Part shown: in pieces, positions 6,568-10,754 of the stretch
How positions within the stretch are numbered: the stretch's first letter is position 1
How the letters are laid out: the number at the start of each line of letters is the position of its first letter
Assembly (NCBI GenBank): GCA_934630975.1
Contig: CAKTXH010000086.1
Location: 1-10,754, forward strand
Direction of reading: 5' to 3'
Source: an uncultured Clostridia bacterium
GTDB lineage: Bacteria; Bacillota; Clostridia; Christensenellales; Aristaeellaceae
Length of the DNA stretch: 10,754 nucleotides
Position numbers and translations under genes: made by a program
Notes under the pieces: generated by a model
Databases searched by the model: none
What the model saw: only the letters and a program-made list of their open reading frames with translations
Told to the model about the DNA's origin: nothing

Positions 6568-6715
6568 GGGTTACATACCCGAATTTGGCGTAACTTTGCG
6601 GCTTCCCGCCGCCTGAACATACACAGGCAATCATACGAAAGAGGGTCGGCCTACGGGCTGCTCGCAGCGATTTTTTGACAGATTTGAGGTTTCCACGATG
6701 AACAGACGACCCTCT
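6568..6715 (+). promoter_or_regulatory. Structured 5' leader of the phosphoesterase-like gene
   Basis: The leader holds several inverted repeats: GGGT/ACCC (6568-6580), the competing GTTAC/GTAAC (6570-6594), GCGGC/GCCGC (6598-6612), and a short GCTG/CAGC stem (6657-6668) followed by six T (6671-6676). A 9-base pair AGAGGGTCG (6640-6648) and CGACCCTCT (6707-6715) encloses the ribosome site and start codon. This could be an attenuator or translational switch, but it matches no riboswitch class that I know. Confidence 0.35.
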
Positions 6716-7822
6716 CAGAGCCGAAACGGCTTCGATTCCTTTTCCCCGCAGCATACGGCGCATTTCAAGGCTGCCCAGCCCGGCGACGAATTCTTCGAGC
6801 CGAAGCCGCGCGCGCCGCTGGGCCGGCGGCTGCTGCTGGCGCTGCTGGCGCTGCTGCTTATCGCGCTGGCCGTCAATCTGGCCGTCAATCAGTTTGTGCA
6901 GGTCGCGCGCGTCACCGTGCCGATTCGCAGGATGGATTCGGCCTTCGAGGGCTATACCCTGCTGCATATCTCCGATCTCAAGGGCGCGGCATACGGTTCG
7001 GGGCAGTCGCTCATCCGTTTCGCGCTGCAAAACGAGGATTTCGACGCGGTGGTGCTCACGGGCGATATGGTCTCCTCCCGGGGCAACGCCCAGCCGCTCT
7101 ACGAGCTGATCGAGATGCTGCACGAATTGAAGCCGGATGCGCCGATTTACATGATTCCGGGCGACAAAGACCCGCTGCCCGCCTCCATGAGCTATGCCAC
7201 CGGCGGCAGCCCGTTCGCCCCGTGGGTGCTCGGCGCAAAGCAGCGCGGCGCGCAGCTGCTCAGCGCGCCTGTGCAGATTGAGCGCGGCGGCCACACGCTC
7301 TGGCTGACGACCAGCGCGCTTTTAAGTCTGGACATGGATACGATGCAGGGGCAGTTTGAGCGGCAATACCTCGACGCGCTGGCCACCGGCGACGAAAACG
7401 CCATCGAACTGACGACCTACAACCTGCAATGGCTGACCGAAACCCGCGACGCGCGCGCGAAGATGACCGACGCGGACGTTTACATCGCGCTGACGCACGT
7501 TCCGCCCGCCGATGAAGAGCTGGAGGGCGCGTATTCCGGCAGCCTGCGGGAACGCGTGCATCTGGTGCTCTGCGGCCATTATCAGGGCGGGCTGGTTCGC
7601 CTGCCGTTCGTCGGCGCGCTGTTCATCCCCTCGCAGAACCTGCCGCTGTACGGCCTTCTGCCGGGCGAAGAGACGTATTACGGCCTGACGAAAAAAGGAG
7701 GGACGTATCTCTACGTCTCCCCCGGCCTCGGCGGCAACGACGGGCTGTATCCCCTGCCGTTCTTCCGCCTGTTCAACCCACCGACGGTTTCGCTCGTTTC
7801 GCTGACGACCTCGAGCCTGTAA
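6698..7822 (+). CDS. Membrane-anchored metallophosphoesterase-fold protein with degenerate active site
   Basis: The 374-residue protein has a cytoplasmic N-terminus of about 43 residues, one membrane helix (about 44-62) and an extracytoplasmic domain resembling YkuE-type calcineurin-like phosphoesterases. Fold landmarks are kept: LLHISDL (88-94), AVVLTGD (117-123), YMIPGD (151-156), ALTHVPP (264-270), LVLCGH (289-294) and a family-like C-terminus ending GLGG, then RLFNPPTVSLVSL. The metal-ligand motifs are altered, however. The usual DLH reads Asp93-Leu-Lys95, GNHE reads Gly-Asp-Lys-Asp (155-158), and GHTHGG reads Gly-His-Tyr-Gln-Gly-Gly (293-298). Asp93, Asp123, His267 and His294 remain. It is therefore probably a binding protein or a much-changed enzyme. 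The ATG at 6698 follows a modest GAGG site. It is divergent from radA, with its own promoter, and runs convergently into the lipoprotein gene. Confidence 0.82.
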   Translation: MNRRPSQSRNGFDSFSPQHTAHFKAAQPGDEFFEPKPRAPLGRRLLLALLALLLIALAVNLAVNQFVQVARVTVPIRRMDSAFEGYTLLHISDLKGAAYGSGQSLIRFALQNEDFDAVVLTGDMVSSRGNAQPLYELIEMLHELKPDAPIYMIPGDKDPLPASMSYATGGSPFAPWVLGAKQRGAQLLSAPVQIERGGHTLWLTTSALLSLDMDTMQGQFERQYLDALATGDENAIELTTYNLQWLTETRDARAKMTDADVYIALTHVPPADEELEGAYSGSLRERVHLVLCGHYQGGLVRLPFVGALFIPSQNLPLYGLLPGEETYYGLTKKGGTYLYVSPGLGGNDGLYPLPFFRLFNPPTVSLVSLTTSSL

Positions 7823-7828
7823 AAAGAC

Positions 7829-9007
7829 TCAAAAAGGCAAGACCGCCAAGCTCAGAATGAACAGCTTTTCCCGCGCACAGCCGTCATCGGTCAGGACGCG
7901 CATTTCCCCCACGCAGGTCAGGCTTCCATCCGCCTCCTCATACATATTCCTGCACGAAATCAAATTGTCGCAGGGGACGCTTTGCAGCAATTCCGTTTCC
8001 CCGTCGTCGGACAGATAAAACACATTCAGCCCATCGTCGGCATTTTCCGCAAAATAGTATCCACCCCGTGAGGCGGGACACACGGATAAAACGCTTTGCA
8101 TATCCGCAAACGTCTTGAAAAAGAGCACATGCCCCTCGAGATCGACATGAACAAAAACCATTGAGGCACATTCGCCGCTCTCCCATTTGTAGCCGTAGAT
8201 CAAAACCCCTTCGTCCGTCGGCAGCATGCTGTGAATGTTGAAATGATTCAGTTCCGGCAACGGAAGATCGCGGAGAAACCGCCCGCTTTGATCCAGAATC
8301 CGAAGATATTGCTTTTCCGGCGCTTCATCCGGCTTTCTGCAATATAGAACGGTTTCACTCTGCCGCAATACGCCCTTTTGAAAAACAATTTCATTTTCAG
8401 AGTACATCTCCGGGCTGCAATAGTCCCAGGATATACGGCCGCTTGTGTCAACAAAAGCGCTCCATGCCGCCGCATGAGACGCATCTACGGCGCATGCCCC
8501 TGTGACGAGCAAGCCGCGCTCACAGGCATACACGTCATGCGGCAGTCCGGGCAATTTCTCCCTTTGAATGGCCTTGCTTGAGACGTTGTACTTTACGATA
8601 TAGCCCGTGTTTTCGACGTATTCCGTTTTGTCGATGGATTCCACGACAATCATGCACAGGCCTTCCGGATTTTCCACCGCGCCAAGGATGAACGGCTCGC
8701 CCTCCCAAGAAAGCAGGGCTTCGGATTTTAATTCTCCCGCGTCGGAAACACGCAGAATCCAGCCGTCTCTCGTCCCATCCGCCGTGCGCGAGGAAAGAGC
8801 GGGTGTGCCCGACGTGCTGTCGGTTTGCGCCAACAACACGACGTCCCCTTCGGAAGTACGACAAACCGAAGAGAGGGATTCATCCCCGTTCCCACCCCAG
8901 ATGGCCAGCGCAGATGCGCCAAGAGATTCGGCAGCAGCCTGTTTCTCACACCCTGCGCCTGAAAACAGGAACAGGCACAGACAGAGCATCATCATAAAGC
9001 GCAGCAT
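7829..9007 (-). CDS. Predicted lipoprotein with beta-propeller-like repeats, function unknown
   Basis: The ATG at 9007 follows a strong GAGGAGG site and gives 392 residues; the frame extends upstream to 9118 but without a comparable site. MLRFMMMLCLCLFLFSGAGC is a lipoprotein signal with a probable lipidated Cys20, although the lipobox is slightly unusual (Gly at -3). After it, a strand-turn unit recurs about every 45-53 residues: WILRVSDAGEL (83-93), YIVKYNVSSKA (136-146), WSAFVDTSGRI (182-192), YLRILDQSGRF (234-244), MVFVHVDLEGHV (283-294), NVFYLSDDGET (328-338), and a final KLFILSL (381-387). This pattern suggests a six- or seven-bladed propeller on the outer face of the membrane. No catalytic motif is seen. 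Base composition looks less GC-rich than the neighbours by eye, which may hint at transfer. The stop is 6 bases from the convergent phosphoesterase-like gene, with no terminator between. Confidence 0.78.
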   Translation of the reverse strand: MLRFMMMLCLCLFLFSGAGCEKQAAAESLGASALAIWGGNGDESLSSVCRTSEGDVVLLAQTDSTSGTPALSSRTADGTRDGWILRVSDAGELKSEALLSWEGEPFILGAVENPEGLCMIVVESIDKTEYVENTGYIVKYNVSSKAIQREKLPGLPHDVYACERGLLVTGACAVDASHAAAWSAFVDTSGRISWDYCSPEMYSENEIVFQKGVLRQSETVLYCRKPDEAPEKQYLRILDQSGRFLRDLPLPELNHFNIHSMLPTDEGVLIYGYKWESGECASMVFVHVDLEGHVLFFKTFADMQSVLSVCPASRGGYYFAENADDGLNVFYLSDDGETELLQSVPCDNLISCRNMYEEADGSLTCVGEMRVLTDDGCAREKLFILSLAVLPF

Positions 9008-9008
9008 T

Positions 9009-9050
9009 TTATCGCCTCCTCGATGGTATAAAGACGAAACACAGCGGCAC
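9009..9050 (-). CDS. Possible 13-codon leader ORF before the lipoprotein gene
   Basis: On the minus strand AGGAGG is followed after 6 bases by GTG, opening a 13-codon frame (MPLCFVFIPSRRR) that stops with TAA one base before the lipoprotein ATG. Its last codons, AGG AGG CGA, overlap the ribosome site of the lipoprotein gene, so translating it would affect access to that site. The ideal site and spacing are seen directly; expression is a guess and chance is a fair alternative. Confidence 0.3.
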   Translation of the reverse strand: MPLCFVFIPSRRR

Positions 9051-9096
9051 TTTCTTCCTCCTGCATCGGAGAAAGATGGGTTTTTGCTCAATAAAT

Positions 9097-9138
9097 AAAG
9101 GGCGATTCTCCCACTCAAGGGAAAGAGAATCGCCCTTT
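9097..9138 (-). terminator. Terminator of the sugar ABC ATPase gene
   Basis: An 11-bp perfect stem, GGGCGATTCTC (9100-9110) and GAGAATCGCCC (9125-9135), extended by three A:T pairs, has a 14-base loop. On the minus strand it is followed by TTTATTTATT. It lies about 57 bases beyond the ATPase stop and upstream of the lipoprotein gene. The four T on the plus strand could allow weak termination in that direction too. Confidence 0.85.
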
Positions 9139-9194
9139 TGCATATGGAAAAAAATGGAAATCGTCAACGCGCCGTCCATCTCCGCGCGAATCGC

Positions 9195-10754
<1,560 letters not shown>

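Noticed and set aside
5134..6678. 514-codon plus-strand frame opposite radA
   Set aside because: radA is unmistakable on the other strand. This frame is His/Arg/Ala-rich low-complexity sequence with no recognisable motif, and it runs through both promoters of the divergent region.
6467..7294. 275-codon minus-strand frame covering the phosphoesterase-like gene and the divergent promoters
   Set aside because: It has no ribosome site, shows shadow-type composition, and the opposite strand encodes a recognisable fold with a strong promoter.
9008..9118. N-terminal extension of the lipoprotein (37 extra codons)
   Set aside because: It would bury the signal peptide behind a polar segment and run through the ATPase terminator. 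The ATG at 9007 has an ideal ribosome site and begins a lipoprotein signal.
9162..9167. TTGACG as a -35 box for the lipoprotein gene
   Set aside because: No acceptable -10 box lies 16-18 bases downstream, and the ATPase terminator hairpin stands between it and the gene.

Overview
The window looks like chromosome of a fairly GC-rich, low-complexity-free Gram-positive of the class Clostridia, probably a gut lineage. This is inferred from the strong AGGAGG-type ribosome binding sites, sigma-A-like promoters, short hairpin-plus-U terminators, a CUT1 sugar transporter with separate permease genes, and a terminator/hairpin repeat resembling elements common in gut Clostridia. No rRNA, tRNA, CRISPR array, transposase or phage gene is visible. 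No stretch longer than about 260 bases lacks a gene.

Layout. 1-1745 (+): two translationally coupled sugar ABC permeases (the first cut by the window edge), closed by a terminator. 1803-4916 (-): an OmpR-type response regulator, its HisKA sensor kinase (ATGA overlap), then, after about 100 bases of short repeats, an exported protein of unknown function with an internally repeated module. 5059-6438 (-): DNA repair protein RadA, ending in a terminator joined to a second hairpin. 6439-6697: a divergent control region with a recognisable promoter on each strand. 6698-7822 (+): a membrane-anchored metallophosphoesterase-fold protein whose metal-binding motifs are largely replaced. 7829-9007 (-): a predicted lipoprotein that reads as a beta-propeller, convergent with the previous gene and only 6 bases from it. 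9195 to the right edge (-): a sugar ABC ATPase (MalK/UgpC/MsmX type) with a roughly 120-residue insertion between the Q-loop and the ABC signature.

How they may work together. The permeases and the ATPase are both of the CUT1 sugar-import class, but they lie about 7.4 kb apart on opposite strands, so a shared transporter is possible but not shown. The two-component genes probably form one transcription unit with the exported protein and may be autoregulated through 11-bp-spaced direct repeats at their promoter. RadA is a housekeeping gene. The phosphoesterase-like protein and the lipoprotein are cell-surface proteins of unknown role.

The items most worth a second look are the enlarged ATPase, the apparently inactivated phosphoesterase, the repeat-bearing exported protein with its unusual upstream repeats, and the PhoP-box-like repeats upstream of the response regulator. 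No complete novel defence or mobile system is evident.
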